A stretch of 64,000 nucleotides of DNA from Auriscalpium vulgare (lineage: Eukaryota > Basidiomycota > Agaricomycetes > Russulales > Auriscalpiaceae). The notes below the pieces were generated by a model. That model was not told the DNA's origin and did no database searches. It was given only the letters and a program-made list of their open reading frames with translations. The stretch is taken from the NCBI GenBank assembly GCA_019915015.1, contig JAHBBC010000027.1, positions 434,001-498,000 of the forward strand. Direction: 5' to 3'. A program made the position numbers and the translations under genes. This document shows positions 44,201 to 55,244 of this stretch, piece by piece. Position 1 is the first letter of the stretch. Each line of letters starts with the position of its first letter.

Positions 44201-45425
44201 TCGGGGATCGTGGTAGAAGTGGAACGAGAAATGTGGAACGCACCGGCGGAGAGGGAAGCCGGACATCGCGCGGCCTAGAACAACGAGGCGAACGACAATC
44301 AGCAATCGCAGCGAGCATGATGTATAGCGCACGCACCCGTATCGACGCCTGTGCACTTCAACGTTCTAAGCTGCTTGGATCGTCGTTGAAGGGCCTGCTT
44401 GCTCGATATCGATTCCGTGAGTCGACGCCATCGTGACCACTGGCATAGAAAGCTACAGCTATTGACGGGGAACGGCCCGCTGATGAGCTTGCGTACGTGG
44501 TTGAAGCAATCCCGACGGTATCAGGGGAGACAAGAGGTCGGGCTGGAAGAAATGAATGTTGAGTTCGAGTTGGCCGCGTGGCGCTCGAACCAAACGCCAC
44601 GCGGCCTCCTCGGCAATCTCCGGCCGCTCCTGCTCCCCGCATACCAACCATTTCCTCGCTCTGTCCTTCCTCTCATCTCCACAAGCACTCAATACCTCAC
44701 GCATACAACGAGCTGATTTGCAAGAGCGTCAGCTCACCTCTCAAGTGATTCAGTCGTGGCGCGGCTCGGGTAGCTGGGCATGCCAGTGTGGCGCTTCGCT
44801 AGCCCTGGGCAGGTGTGTGCCTTCGTGCATATACGAGCGCGCCTGCGCTGACCTTCTTTCAATATCATCCTACTTCTAGTTCAAACATCGACTAGCTGTC
44901 TGGTAGCCAACTACTCTGCTCCGGTCGTCGCTACCTCGAGCATGCCCAACGCCACCCGCCGCCGAAAAAAAACACCGCGCGGCTTTCGTGCGTCACGGAT
45001 AAGCGCGCCACTCGTTCAAGCCTGCAATGACACGGCCTGGAGGAAGAGTACATACATGATTATGTGATTTTGGCTGCGCAGGTAAACGGGCCACGATGTC
45101 GTGGAACGCTGCGCTGACCGGGCGGACGTTATTTGCTAATCCGGCGATGCAACGCCGTCCGGCTAGGTTGACGATCGAGACGACGTGGCGTCGCATTCAC
45201 CGAGCTGTGCGTGCTTTCATCTTGCCGTTTTTCGTTGCCCAAAGCCTGCAAGCCCCAGCTCGCGCTACGTTCCGACAACCAGTATGGTGTCGCTCGCGAC
45301 TCCCGAGGCGCCGTCCATCCAGGCGCTCGTGTGCTAGCTCGACGGTGTAATGCAGCCATTCTACAGTACCCTTCTCGCATGCGCTAATGCCGGTGTCCAG
45401 CGATGAGAGAAGGTCCGCCTGCTGG
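41241..45425. other. Long stretch with no recognised gene
   Basis: More than 4 kb with only short overlapping frames. Noted inside: a frame at 44336-43854 (minus) with the CAVH..IRRLA similarity described for 33916-34284, and a cluster of GAATTC-containing short repeats at 43320-43360. Confidence 0.4.
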
Positions 45426-45680
45426 TCAAATGCGGCCCAAGTGCTCGGTCGCACAACGTGTACGGGCGATGTGAGATCCAGTATGCGTCCGAACAGCGTC
45501 GACAACCACCGCCCAACCTTCAACGAGGATGGTGCGTAATCCTCTGTTCATCCTAGCATCGTATTGACGATACAATGACAGAGAAGACGTTGCCCAAATT
45601 GTGCCTGCCATGCGAAGTCACAGGTCAATGCAGTGCAGCGCCGGGTCTGTGGACGCGAATTTGAGGTTGAGGACCCGCGG
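45426..45680 (-). pseudogene. Unknown protein segment, frame-shifted paralogue of 51216-51542
   Basis: Read on the minus strand, KFASTDPALHC (one frame) followed by MAGTIWATSSLSL..NRGLRTIL (another frame) matches KLASTDPALHNLA..MARTIRGTSALSF..NRMLRTSL of the copy at 51.2 kb. A 1-bp indel between DPALH and MAGTIW separates the frames. Family not recognised. Confidence 0.45.
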
Positions 45681-45689
45681 AGGTGACGG

Positions 45690-47923
45690 TGCTGCAGAAG
45701 CAGATGGTTGTCCTCGTCGCATCTTCCAAACCCGCTGGCGCCCTTCCATACAGAGTCCCGAGTTATCGCAACGGCGCCCGCTCGGCCTCGGCCAATCCCA
45801 ACCGACTGCACCCTCTCCCGCACGCAACGCTTATCCAGTACTGCGTCCCAATACAACCATGCCCTCCTGAAAGCCCTCGACATAGTCCACGCCTGCCCCT
45901 CGTGTAGCTATTCATCGTATGCATCTCCATGCCAACTTCTTCGCTTTTGTCTACTCCCGCACACATCTGTGCGATGGTCCTACCAACACGGCTCGCCAGC
46001 CCCCAGTGATGACCTGGCGAATTATATCCGCCTGTGTTTCGCGTTCAAGCCCGGCGCCAGGTTGCTGCACCAAACCGCCCGCAGTTGGAAAACGGAGAGG
46101 CTGGAAGTGGTGGAGAGGAACAGCGTTCAGTTGGTGCAGGGAAAGTGGCATGGGGAGTCGGACTCGGCGGGCAGTCGGATTATATGTCGCGGCCCTTCCA
46201 CCTCCGCAGTCATGACACCACGCCACGCCTCGTCGATTCCCCACACATCATGCTGTCTGTGCATACATTCCTCATCAATGTTGCGCACCCTGCGCTCAGT
46301 CTACACCTACTGGGCCCCTGCGCACGCTCTCGCCGCTGTATTTGCCCACGTCCCAATACATTTTATCAACGTCCGCCGCCCCGTCCCGCGACCGCCCAAG
46401 CTGCTGTGGCGTCCATCCGATTTACTGAGGCAACGGAGCTGCCATGTTTGTCGTCATAACGTCGCCATGCTCGCGCACTCAACGCTAGTCAGCTCTCCGC
46501 TGCGCGCTCGTCATGCCTGGCCTATATCTGCAGACGACATGTTGAACTCGGCGGCCACGCGCTCAGCTTCTGATCTAACTTCAAGCTCGAGTGAAACTTT
46601 CGCGCATGGAGATACGGGGCTGGAAATTGCGCACGACAGGCCGTCGGACGTCAACTACCCACTGTGTGGTTCACGGTACATCCCACGTCCGTGCGACGCG
46701 TGCGAGAAAGGCGACTGAACTGCCCGCAGTGCACCTAGTGGTTGTCCTATTACTCAGCTCTCCGTTCTCTCAGTTTCAGAATTTCCCTGACCCGTCGGTC
46801 TACGGTCCGCCGCGTGGCCTCCACGTTGGTGAGCTCCTTGCTCTGCTGAGAAGCGTGCCTTTGTGAGCATCAACCAGGTCGTTGTAGTTGTGTGTTTCCT
46901 TTCCGTCCCTACACCGTGGCGCCGGTGCTGACTCCGCGCATAATAGTGGCCCTAGTTTGCGGAAACATATGCGCGGGATATTGCTCCGGCGCGCCACTGT
47001 CCGGAAGTGTTCTTTGTTGACCATTCACGCGGGCATCCTGGCTGAAGGGCCGCAATAATCTCAAGAGTCTGGATTGTGCGCGGGGACCACATGCTTGGAG
47101 CGCGGCACGGGTGCATGCATAACGTGGACAGCATATAAATGTCGAAGAGTCTGCCGATGCTGCGCTGCAGTTTCGGCATTGGTACGAGTAATGCCTTGAG
47201 TTACTGCGCGGTGTAGAGCGAGAGGAGAGCCAGGGCGAGGCTTTAAAGTTTGGCCATGATTCAAGTACGTGTCGGAGTCGTGTGTGCGCTAGGATGTCCC
47301 GCTGAAGCTCGCGTCGTCTTACAGCTGGCTGGCGCAATGAAGAAGCTGGTCCACGCCATATTTGCCGTATACTATGAGGTATGCGGATCAACGGCGGCAC
47401 ATACAGTGTTTGTTTTGAGGCTGTGATCTTGACAGCATCCACCGGCTGGTGTGTTCTTGCTCACCGTGACATTGCCACCGTTCACATGTTGGTCAACACC
47501 TTCCGCATATCATTACGGTGGACTGTATGTGCGCAGAAACATATAACGCGCACACTTCGGTCAGAGAATAGCGCGGTAAGACACCATCCTCCGACTGACG
47601 CAGTTGCACCAAGCCTCTCTATCGTCAACACCACCTCCTCCTACAATGGATGGTCCACAAGACGTCGAGGATATTAAAACAGAAGGTCGTGCTTGAGGCG
47701 TGTAAGAGCGATACGGCAACAATGGGAACCTGTGGTGGGCGTCGCGGTGTCACCACATCAGCCTCGACAATCTTTCCTAGCTTCGCATGAATGTTCACAT
47801 TGTCAGGTGCACCTGAATAGAAAATACGCTACGAGATAATGCTGCAACGCGGTTTCTGGTCGAATGCTAAAAATGCATGTACATGTTCATTTGAATAGCT
47901 TTCTACGGCCGCGTCGGACTGCC
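45690..47923. other. No gene recognised
   Basis: A 336-codon plus-strand frame (45708-46718) is compositionally biased (Ser/Pro/Arg) and shows no domain or paralogue support, so it is not annotated as a gene. Confidence 0.35.
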
Positions 47924-50179
47924 TCAGAATAATAAGCGTCTCTTTCCATGAAAATATGATCCCCACGTTTCCAGCATCTCGTACGCATGCGGAACACTGT
48001 CCACATCGTCAACGTCCAACTCATCCAAGACAATTACTTCCGAGTCCGACTCCGACTCCTCGTCAACGCCGAGTTCATCCGGGACAAGCACTGCCGACTC
48101 CGAGTTTGATTCGTCGGAAGGGTCAGGCGCATGCGCACAGACGAGCAGTGTGTCGCAGCTGCTACCTAGAAACGGGGCGCTGGCGCCTTTATGTTTGAAC
48201 GACGAGCGCCAATGGAAGGAGATTGCTACATCGTATTCGCAGTCAGAGCGGGTTATGTGCGAAGCGGTGACTGTACGCACGTCCTCCGGGATCGGTGCAT
48301 GGGTCGATGATGAGCAAATTTGGCAGCGCTTCGCGGAGCTGAGCAAGGTGTTCCGAAGAAACAATGCCGCTGGACCTAAGGTCCAATCTTTCCAGCGGAT
48401 GCCCTGCACCAGCCCGCCCCGACAGCCATCCCGGCAGTACGTCTTCTAGGAGAAGTTCTGCGCCACCGCGCCCATCCGAGGGCGACAGCCCGCGAATGGG
48501 ACTGCTGAAGCCAGCATCCCGGAGCTTCAGCGCTATAAGTGTCGGCACAACATCTATTCATAAGGCGCATCAGGATAAGTCGTTTCCCAACTGCACGAAA
48601 GCATACCTGGTGAACGGAGAGCGGCGCACAACGTTCCGCACGCATTCCCGGCTGCTTCGATCCTCTCCAGTAGTGGGGCGCATGAAAGAGCGGTCTTCCA
48701 TTCGTCCTCGTCCCATTTGTCATCCATCATGACTAGTTCTCGCAAGGCGTCAGAAGCAAATGCTTGGAATGTCGAGAACGTGAGCCTGACGGGGTTTCTA
48801 TGTTCTTCGTGCAATTCAAGACGAACCGGGGGCGTATAGCCTCTACGAGTACCACGCCAGGCAAACATAATGGCGCCACTGGAGAAGTATTTGCGTGGTT
48901 TTGACCATGGCGCCGTAAACGAGAACAAAAGTTTGGTGATGGGTTCAGCGTTCCGGTCGGAGTGAGCACATATTGACGCCGCTACAGCGTCGGGCTTGGC
49001 CTTGTAATCCGATGAGTTCACGAAGACGAGGTGAATAGATGCCGTCGTGGGAATGCGTATCTTCTTGATGAGGCGACTCAAACCATGTGCAGGTGCCTTG
49101 AGGTAGAGATCCGAGAGCCGGGGTAGCTGCACAAGGTCAATGACACCTTGTCCACCTCCGCCATATCTGAGTCCGTCTTCTTCTACCTCGAGACTGAATT
49201 TCTCCAGGTAAGGCATGTTTCGCAGAGCGTTGACGACCTCCGGTAATTCGGGGTGCCAAAAATTGCGCAATTGAACCACCTTCAGACTCGTGAGGGTCGT
49301 CAAGCACGGGGCATCCCAACCAAACTCGACCTGCGTGTAGACGTCGAGCACACGAAGTGCAGGAGTGTACTCGGCTGGGATCATAGTGGGAAAGTGCGGA
49401 CACGGGTCTTTTGTCGCGAGCTGTACGAGCATCGGACAAGGGTCGTGGAATATCTCGATGAGGTCGAAGGCGTCGGGTATTAGACGATTGATGCGGAGGT
49501 TCTTTGTTCTGGAAAGGTACTCGTAGACGAGGCAGGGGACCCATTCTGGTGTGAAGTGATCCTTTCCCACCGTGGCGGTAATGCTGAGTGGAAAGGATTT
49601 CGATCGTGCAACCATTGCAGAGACCCATTTCTCAGACGGAAGCGGGAGCGATATCGTAGTCCACAGCGGCGGATATCCGAGTGCGACTCTCCTCCAAGCG
49701 CTGCACACGTGGGTGGACGCCTTGATGCACCATACCGACTTGCGATCGGGTGGCTCCAGTGCAAACAGAAGCACAAAGAGTTTTTCGAGTATCTCGTCTG
49801 GAAGGGATATGGGGATAAGGGAGTTACGGAGCCGACGGGCATGGAGGAGAGCGTTGCGGATGGCGCCCTCGTGCCTCCGGTTGCGTTTCTGGACGGCGGA
49901 CATCGCAGCCCGCAGTGCATTCTCTTCATAGCTGCGCCAGCGGGTGAATGCGGCCATGTCATCTTCTAAGGATTCCTCGCGCTCCTTGACAAGTCGTAGG
50001 TCCTCGTCGATGTGGCGAGGGTACCGTGGGATAGCAGGGAATAGTGCGATGCGAGCTGTGGCTGCGTCGCCCCAATACGATTTGGCATCCGTGATGCAAG
50101 TGGGATTGCGCGATCTGCGCGAGGGACGGAAAATCAGGACGACGTGTGAAGGGCCAGTCATAGAAAACATGCAACGCAC
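47924..50179 (-). CDS. F-box-like protein with acidic C-terminal tail (up to 695 aa, three exons)
   Basis: Exons on the minus strand: 50179-48607, 48553-48281 and 48165-47924, joined at GTATGC..ATAG and GTGCGT..CTAG introns (53 and 115 nt) that keep one frame. A helical N-terminal stretch (SAVQKRNRRHEGAIRNALLH) precedes the F-box: PISLPDEILEKLFVLLFALE, then THVCSAWRRVALGYPPLWTT. LRR-like repeats follow (LTSLKVVQLRNF, LPRLSDLYLKAP, LIALKLRDAGF, LERLDLRSSGI). The last exon encodes an acidic tail (DELGVDEESESDSE, DELDVDDVDS). Ser/Glu/Asp-rich tails of this kind are common in these mushroom proteins. The start could be a later Met (49957); the first 75 residues are uncertain. Role: substrate receptor of an SCF ubiquitin ligase, target unknown. 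Confidence 0.8.
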
Positions 50180-51215
50180 GCAGCATCGAGATCATCACGT
50201 ATCGACATTCCAGAGTTCGTCGTCGAAGACGATTCAGTCGTTGAAAATGGGGAAGTCATATGAAAAGGGAGCGACTGGGCAGAAAACAGCGTCTAATGCG
50301 AGCATATGTTGAGGACGAGGTGCGCGCGACACGAGGCTACAACGTTTTTGCAGATTTTCGCACGCGCACGCGAGAATTGCAGGGGCCCGAGGAGATCGCT
50401 ACAGAGAGTCGGCCGAAGAAGCGGTCGCGTAGAAGTGGGTTATGTCATTGAGGCGCAGACGAGAGTAAGAGCGTACAGGTAGGTTGCGAGCAACAGGCAA
50501 CCTATGCAGTACGAAAGACAGGGTCCTATGAAAGGCTAAGTAAGAAGACTTCGGTAATCATAGAGTCTTAGTCTGGCGCACCTAAGGAAATACACACCAA
50601 GCACGATACGATCAACACGCTGCGAGCCCAACCATGCCATTGTCCCCTCGCTTGCCCCTCGGGCCAATCTGTCTCCTTTACGATTTGTGTGGATTGTTGT
50701 GCATATCTTGAGCTGCCTCCTAAACGCGTAGAATTATGTGAGATCGTTCCTCACCACCCAGCGACTCTCTCCTGCGCACTCAAAGCACCCCTCTCGCCGA
50801 GCCTCGGCTCATTTTTCAGTACAGCACTGTCGCACGACGTGTCAATGCATGCTGGATCGCGCGATCTCGACCATGTGCCGACCAGGAGAATCTGACCGAC
50901 CGCGCTGGTGTGCCATGAACCTGTCCATTTTAGCTTCATCTTGATGGCCGCCCATCGTAGACTCATTACAGCTTCCATATCTTGTGTCATGATGCTGCGC
51001 ATCTTTGTGCAGGATTGATGACGCACTGAGAGGAGGATGACTCGGATGGCCGCCCAGCCAATGCAGACCGGTCCCGCCACGTCACCGTGCTCAACACGAC
51101 CAGCTTTCAAGATGGGATCGCAATGCACGGCAGACAGAGCGAGGTGTAGAGGAGATAGTCGAGGAGGTTCGCTCGTGGGGCTCGAAACAGGTGCGCCCTG
51201 CTGATTTCTGCTGAT
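50180..51215. other. No gene recognised
   Basis: Upstream region of the F-box gene; only short frames. Confidence 0.4.
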
Positions 51216-51542
51216 TCAACATTCACAAATATTTGTTGTCCCCGCCCTCGTGCAGCTCGCGCACCACTGCCCTGTGCTCTCGTAGCAACGATCTCGTCCC
51301 ATCTGGACCGGAGCCGTTTCGCCACGGTCGCCCAGCACGAGCCAGCCATAGACGTCAGCGAGACTGGTGCGTAACATTCTGTTGATCACAGCTTCGTCCT
51401 GACCGTGGAATGACAGAGCAGACGTTCCCCGAATCGTGCGCGCCATGTGAAGTGCCAGGGCAAGATTATGAAGCGCAGGATCTGTGGATGCGAGTTTGAG
51501 GCGGAGGATACTCGAGGCGCCGATGCAGAAGCAGATGGTCAA
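51216..51542 (-). CDS. Unknown protein segment (paralogue at 45.4-45.7 kb)
   Basis: A 108-codon frame containing KLASTDPALHNLALALHMAR, then TSALSFHGQDEAVINRMLRT. Conservation of these amino acids with the 45.4-45.7 kb copy, while the flanking DNA is less alike, argues for a real coding exon. An acceptor-like CTCGAG|TATCC lies just before the conserved part, so this is probably an internal exon. No domain recognised. Confidence 0.4.
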   Translation of the reverse strand: MTICFCIGASSILRLKLASTDPALHNLALALHMARTIRGTSALSFHGQDEAVINRMLRTSLADVYGWLVLGDRGETAPVQMGRDRCYESTGQWCASCTRAGTTNICEC

Positions 51543-53067
51543 TCGACCGGCATCGGTATCACGTTGCCGACGCGTGCAATAGAATGCGCCCCTTCATTTC
51601 CTAGCCTGTGTATGTCCAGGACGATGAATGCCTACAGCAACCAATATATTCACCTGCCCACGCTGCATGCCCACATGAAAGCGTATTGAATTCCAGACTC
51701 CACGGTATCCCGCACCATCACTCTGTCATAGCTATCTGTTCGGTGGAAATCTGTTGTTTGTAACATAAGTATGCGCTCTCGCTGAATCTCGGAGAACAGG
51801 TGGCTGCAAGGATCATCGTAATATTGCAGGGTCTACGACATGCGCAGGCTACACACTCAAAGCAACGACCTCACGGTTGGCTGTCGCAATCAACTGGCCA
51901 TAGAATCGTTCACCTGCACTCGCGCGGCGGTCCTGGCACCTGCAGACCTCGACACAGTGGCTGCCCCGCGGGTGCAGTGAGACCGAACCTTCCGCCAATG
52001 CCAATTCCAACATCATCGCGTGAGCACAGCTGGAATATATGCGCGGGGATTCCTGCATCCGTGCAAACGCCGAGATGAGGCACGCGACCGAGGCCGTCTG
52101 TTGCATACGCGGTGGTAGGTTGTGAGCAGAAGCGTCAGCCTGCAAGCAACGTGACGGAAGAAAAAGCGCGGGAGCGTCGCTCCCATTTAGAAATTATCCT
52201 CGAGGAGGCGATGGCAAGCGGAGAAGAGGGCAGAGATGCGCAGTGCCATCGCGTTTCCTTGGCGTCCGAGATCTTGCCGGTCATCCGCGAGGCATGTTTT
52301 TTCGGACCATGTCGCTCGTCGAGAGGCAGCGTGACGAGGTTCCACATGGATATCAGGCGGGTGCAGTGATTCTGCGCTGCATGTTGCTATCCTAGGACCT
52401 CCCGCAACGTCAGCCAGCCTGCGAGAAACGCAAGTAGAGTAAGTCCACGCACGACGCCTGCAATACCCTCTCGTATATCGCCAGCAGGGGCGCATCCTGC
52501 GTACGCTTGTTCAGCTTGGCAGCTCAACGTCCCGTTCGGTCTTGCGCTTGGGCCGTGATCTGCATCGCGAGGGCACAGATCCGACCGGCTTCCTGCAGCG
52601 ATGAATGATGTCGTCTTCCTTGCGCCGGGCACGTCTAGGAGCGAGGTACCATACAGCGGGAGATCGTGGGCGACGGGAATGCACGTTCCAGGTAAGCTAG
52701 CTCGTCTGGAGCTGAAGGTGGAGGACACGCGTCAGCAGAGCCCGAGCCCGTCAAAGTAAACGCACAGTATATCCCACAGGCTCGAGTCCCGGACGTTCAT
52801 GACGCTGCTGGCGCCAGTATCTCCCCAGCAAAGTTCGAATTTGAAGTGTTTGCGGGGCTGCGACCTGGGATAGTATCCTGCGCGCGATTGAATCGCGCGT
52901 AGACTGTAAAAATCTGCCCGACACCAGGACTGAAGCGCATGATCCAGTCGGCAGGAGTCTGCAGCATTCCCAGGAGTACGGGTCCGACAGCGAGGCCATG
53001 GTCGTCGACTTCGAGCAGCACGATCAAGAGAGGAGCGAGTCGGCGCGGTGGCTGCTGGCGCCCCGCG
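51543..53067. other. No complete gene; duplicate of 39.5 kb at 52.1-52.4 kb
   Basis: GGTATCCCGCACCATCACTCTGTC at 51707 matches the U-family 3' motif and may mark a lost unit. The 52.1-52.4 kb stretch pairs with 39.5-39.7 kb. Otherwise nothing recognised. Confidence 0.4.
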
Positions 53068-53163
53068 ATTGGCTGCGGCACCGCACGTGCTCGCGACACG
53101 CCGACGCGTTCGACGAGCTGTCTGTACCCCGCCTCGCAGCCAAACACCCCAGACGCATATAAG
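53068..53163 (+). promoter_or_regulatory. CCAAT / CACGTG / TATA promoter module, unit 7
   Basis: ATTGG (53068-53072), 11 bp, CACGTG (53084-53089), AAACACCCCAGACG, CATATAAG (53156-53163). The TGTTTGGCTT element is degenerate here, and I could not recognise a W segment on the other side. Confidence 0.7.
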
Positions 53164-53208
53164 CCGGGCCCATCGTCGACAGCGCCCATCTGCCTTCCCC
53201 CGCCCATC

Positions 53209-53790
53209 ATGTTCCGTATCCCTACCTTTGCGCGCATGTACGGCTCCCCACCATGGCCTTTTCCACGCGTCTTTCTCAGTCAATGAATTCTTCCATGGCT
53301 TGAGCAATCCTGAGAGTAAGCATGCACATTCAAGTGGCTTTTGAGAGCTGCGCTGATCACCAGACAGGACACGGCACACACGGAAGGCCGTGATGCCGTC
53401 GTGTCTTTTTCGTCCCAGGGTGTGCAGGGGGAGCATAGGCAATGCCTTGATAATTCGGTACCCTCCCCAACGTCTCCGGTACGTCTCTCTGCCATACCCA
53501 GGTCATTTCCCTGAAGATCGAGACAGGCGGAGACTCACATGGGAAGAGTTCATACCATCGGACTGCCCATGACCTGCTGCACGGTATAACGTTCCTCGGG
53601 CCTGTTGCGGTGAAGCAAGCAGTGGTCGGCGTTTCGCGTGCAGTAGCTGGACTGGTGGACATGATCAGCCACGCCATTGAATATGGTGTATGGCATGCCA
53701 GCTGGATATTCTGGGTATTCTCGTATCATCGGAGCAGGTGGTTGACATTCATGTGTAAGGGTTCACAATGTGATGGAGTTCTCGATCTAC
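53209..53790 (+). CDS. U-family gene, unit 7 (longer, uncertain model)
   Basis: The leader matches the family (CTCCCCACCATGGCCTTTTCC). From the first ATG a splice at CCACGC|GTCTTT gives phase 0; an exon from about 53366 to 53479 and an exon from 53525 are then in frame through the conserved 3' motif, which here would be translated (WVFSYHRSRW), to a TGA near 53800, for about 170 residues with a hydrophobic stretch (AVKQAVVGVSRAVAGLV). In all other units a stop precedes this motif, so the extension may be fortuitous. Confidence 0.25.
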
Positions 53791-53936
53791 GTACGAGATG
53801 ACTGATAGAACGACATAGAAGCTCAAGCTAATATACATTCATTTGGTTGCGAACGCCGACTGCTCTCTACGCGAAGATGAGAAAACGGATGATATGTGGA
53901 CGACCAGAGTCGAACTGGTCCGATCCCACAAAGCGA

Positions 53937-55244
53937 TCAAGCGTGCCACACCGTCGCTACGCCGCCTTTCGACGCGGGACGCGCCGTTATGTTCCTGCGT
54001 CGCCCGGACATGCCGACCGCAGCGCCAGCTGTATCATCTGTGACCGTCCGCATGTTCAGTCGTGCTAAGCCACGAGCAGGAACGAACATACTTGGCCCAG
54101 TCTTGTCTCCGAGTCGCTCTGCCTCCAGCTTCGTCAGTCGTTCGTCTAGATTTTCCAAGGCGGAGGTCACAATGTCCAGGCTCGCGAGAGGTCCCGAAGA
54201 CGGCAGCCTGACAGTGCCGGACTCGGCGAGGCCCATGGACTCAACTATCATGTCTGAGAGACGACCGCTAATCTCTTCTGCAATGTGGTTAGCTCCTGTG
54301 AAATTGACATGGATGTGGAACAGACCCAGGCCCATGGACGTCGCCGGACCAACAGCGCATCCTGTCAAATCATCAGCCTATAGCAACGCTTGTTTCAGTC
54401 CCTGACGCACCCTCACTGCTGAGCCCGGGATCGTGTGTTAACGAGCACTTCTGATAGGCGCTTTGACAGGGCAGACACGCATCGTGCGCCGTCCTGGTGC
54501 ACTTAATTCCGTCGCGCACGCAGCGTTCGCATTGATCCTGATTCAATCAGCCATCCGTGCATGTCAGTAGTTGTATGATACGGACCTGAGGTACGGCGTT
54601 TGTCTTGCCATGGGCGACGATCGACCGCGCGGACTCCATCGGCGGCGTCTCGCCCGGGCCAATGAATCGAGAACCCGTCCCGTCTGCATCCTGCCCGTGC
54701 TGCGGAGCGTAGACGCGGATCACAGGTACCTGCGGAGATGTACTACGAGATGCAAGGTCATTGGGCAGCCCTTCCTCAATGAGAGGTGCAAATATGTCGG
54801 ACTCGGACTTCACTATCCAAAACGCGGGCTTCATTCAGCACAACATCAGAATACAACAGAAGATAACTCACCATAGCGCTGGAAACCCACCACTGATCGG
54901 CACCTAACTCCCCCGCATAGCGTCCATCGGCATCCGAGTCAACGATGGCGCGGAAGTCGACGGCCGTGTTCGAGAAGCACGCCGCCATGACTTTGTTCAT
55001 GGCGACTCGAAGCGGTTTCGGTACATCCATGGTGGAGTCGTAATGAGACTGGAATCCTTCCTGCTGTAGCGGTTCGTCAGTGGGCATCGGCGCAGACAGA
55101 CTGGAAGTCACGGACCACTTCGAGGACGAAGCGGTCAAAGCGCGCGGCCGCCACACTCGGCTCCACGGCCAGCAGATGCCGAGCCGCAGTGAGGACGCGT
55201 GCCGTCTGTCGGTCAAGAGCCTCTTTTTCGTTGGAGCTATACAT
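53937..55244 (-). CDS. Zinc-cluster-like Cys6 protein with coiled coil
   Basis: Minus-strand exons that join in one frame: about 55105-54872, 54828-54586, 54537-54417 and 54361-53937. The exon at 54.5 kb carries six cysteines spaced C-x2-C-x6-C-x7-C-x2-C-x6-C (CERCVRDGIKC, then CLPCQSAYQKC), the spacing of a fungal Zn(II)2Cys6-type cluster. It is not N-terminal, as it would be in a classical transcription factor, but central and followed by a coiled coil (SLDIVTSALENLDERLTKLE), an arrangement I associate with an expanded family in mushrooms. A first exon from 55244 (RQTARVLTAARHLLAVEPSV) is conserved at 28.4 kb, but its junction to the next exon is unclear. Likely a nuclear or DNA-associated protein; this is inference. 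The start codon choice rests on the 28.4 kb copy. Confidence 0.65.

Noticed and set aside
45708..46718. 336-codon open frame on the plus strand
   Set aside because: Ser/Pro/Arg-biased composition, no domain, no paralogue at protein level, no splice or promoter support, and overlapping long frames on the other strand; typical of chance frames in GC-rich DNA.
49137..50198. Long frames overlapping the F-box gene at 47.9-50.2 kb on both strands
   Set aside because: Shadows of the real F-box frame, which alone carries the F-box, the LRR-like repeats and in-frame splicing to two further exons.
53704..53720. The conserved GGTATTCTCGCACCATC motif as a coding block (WYSRTI / VFSYHR)
   Set aside because: In most units a stop codon precedes it and the frame differs between units; conservation at the DNA level fits a 3' UTR or RNA-processing signal better. 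Kept only as a possible read-through in unit 7.
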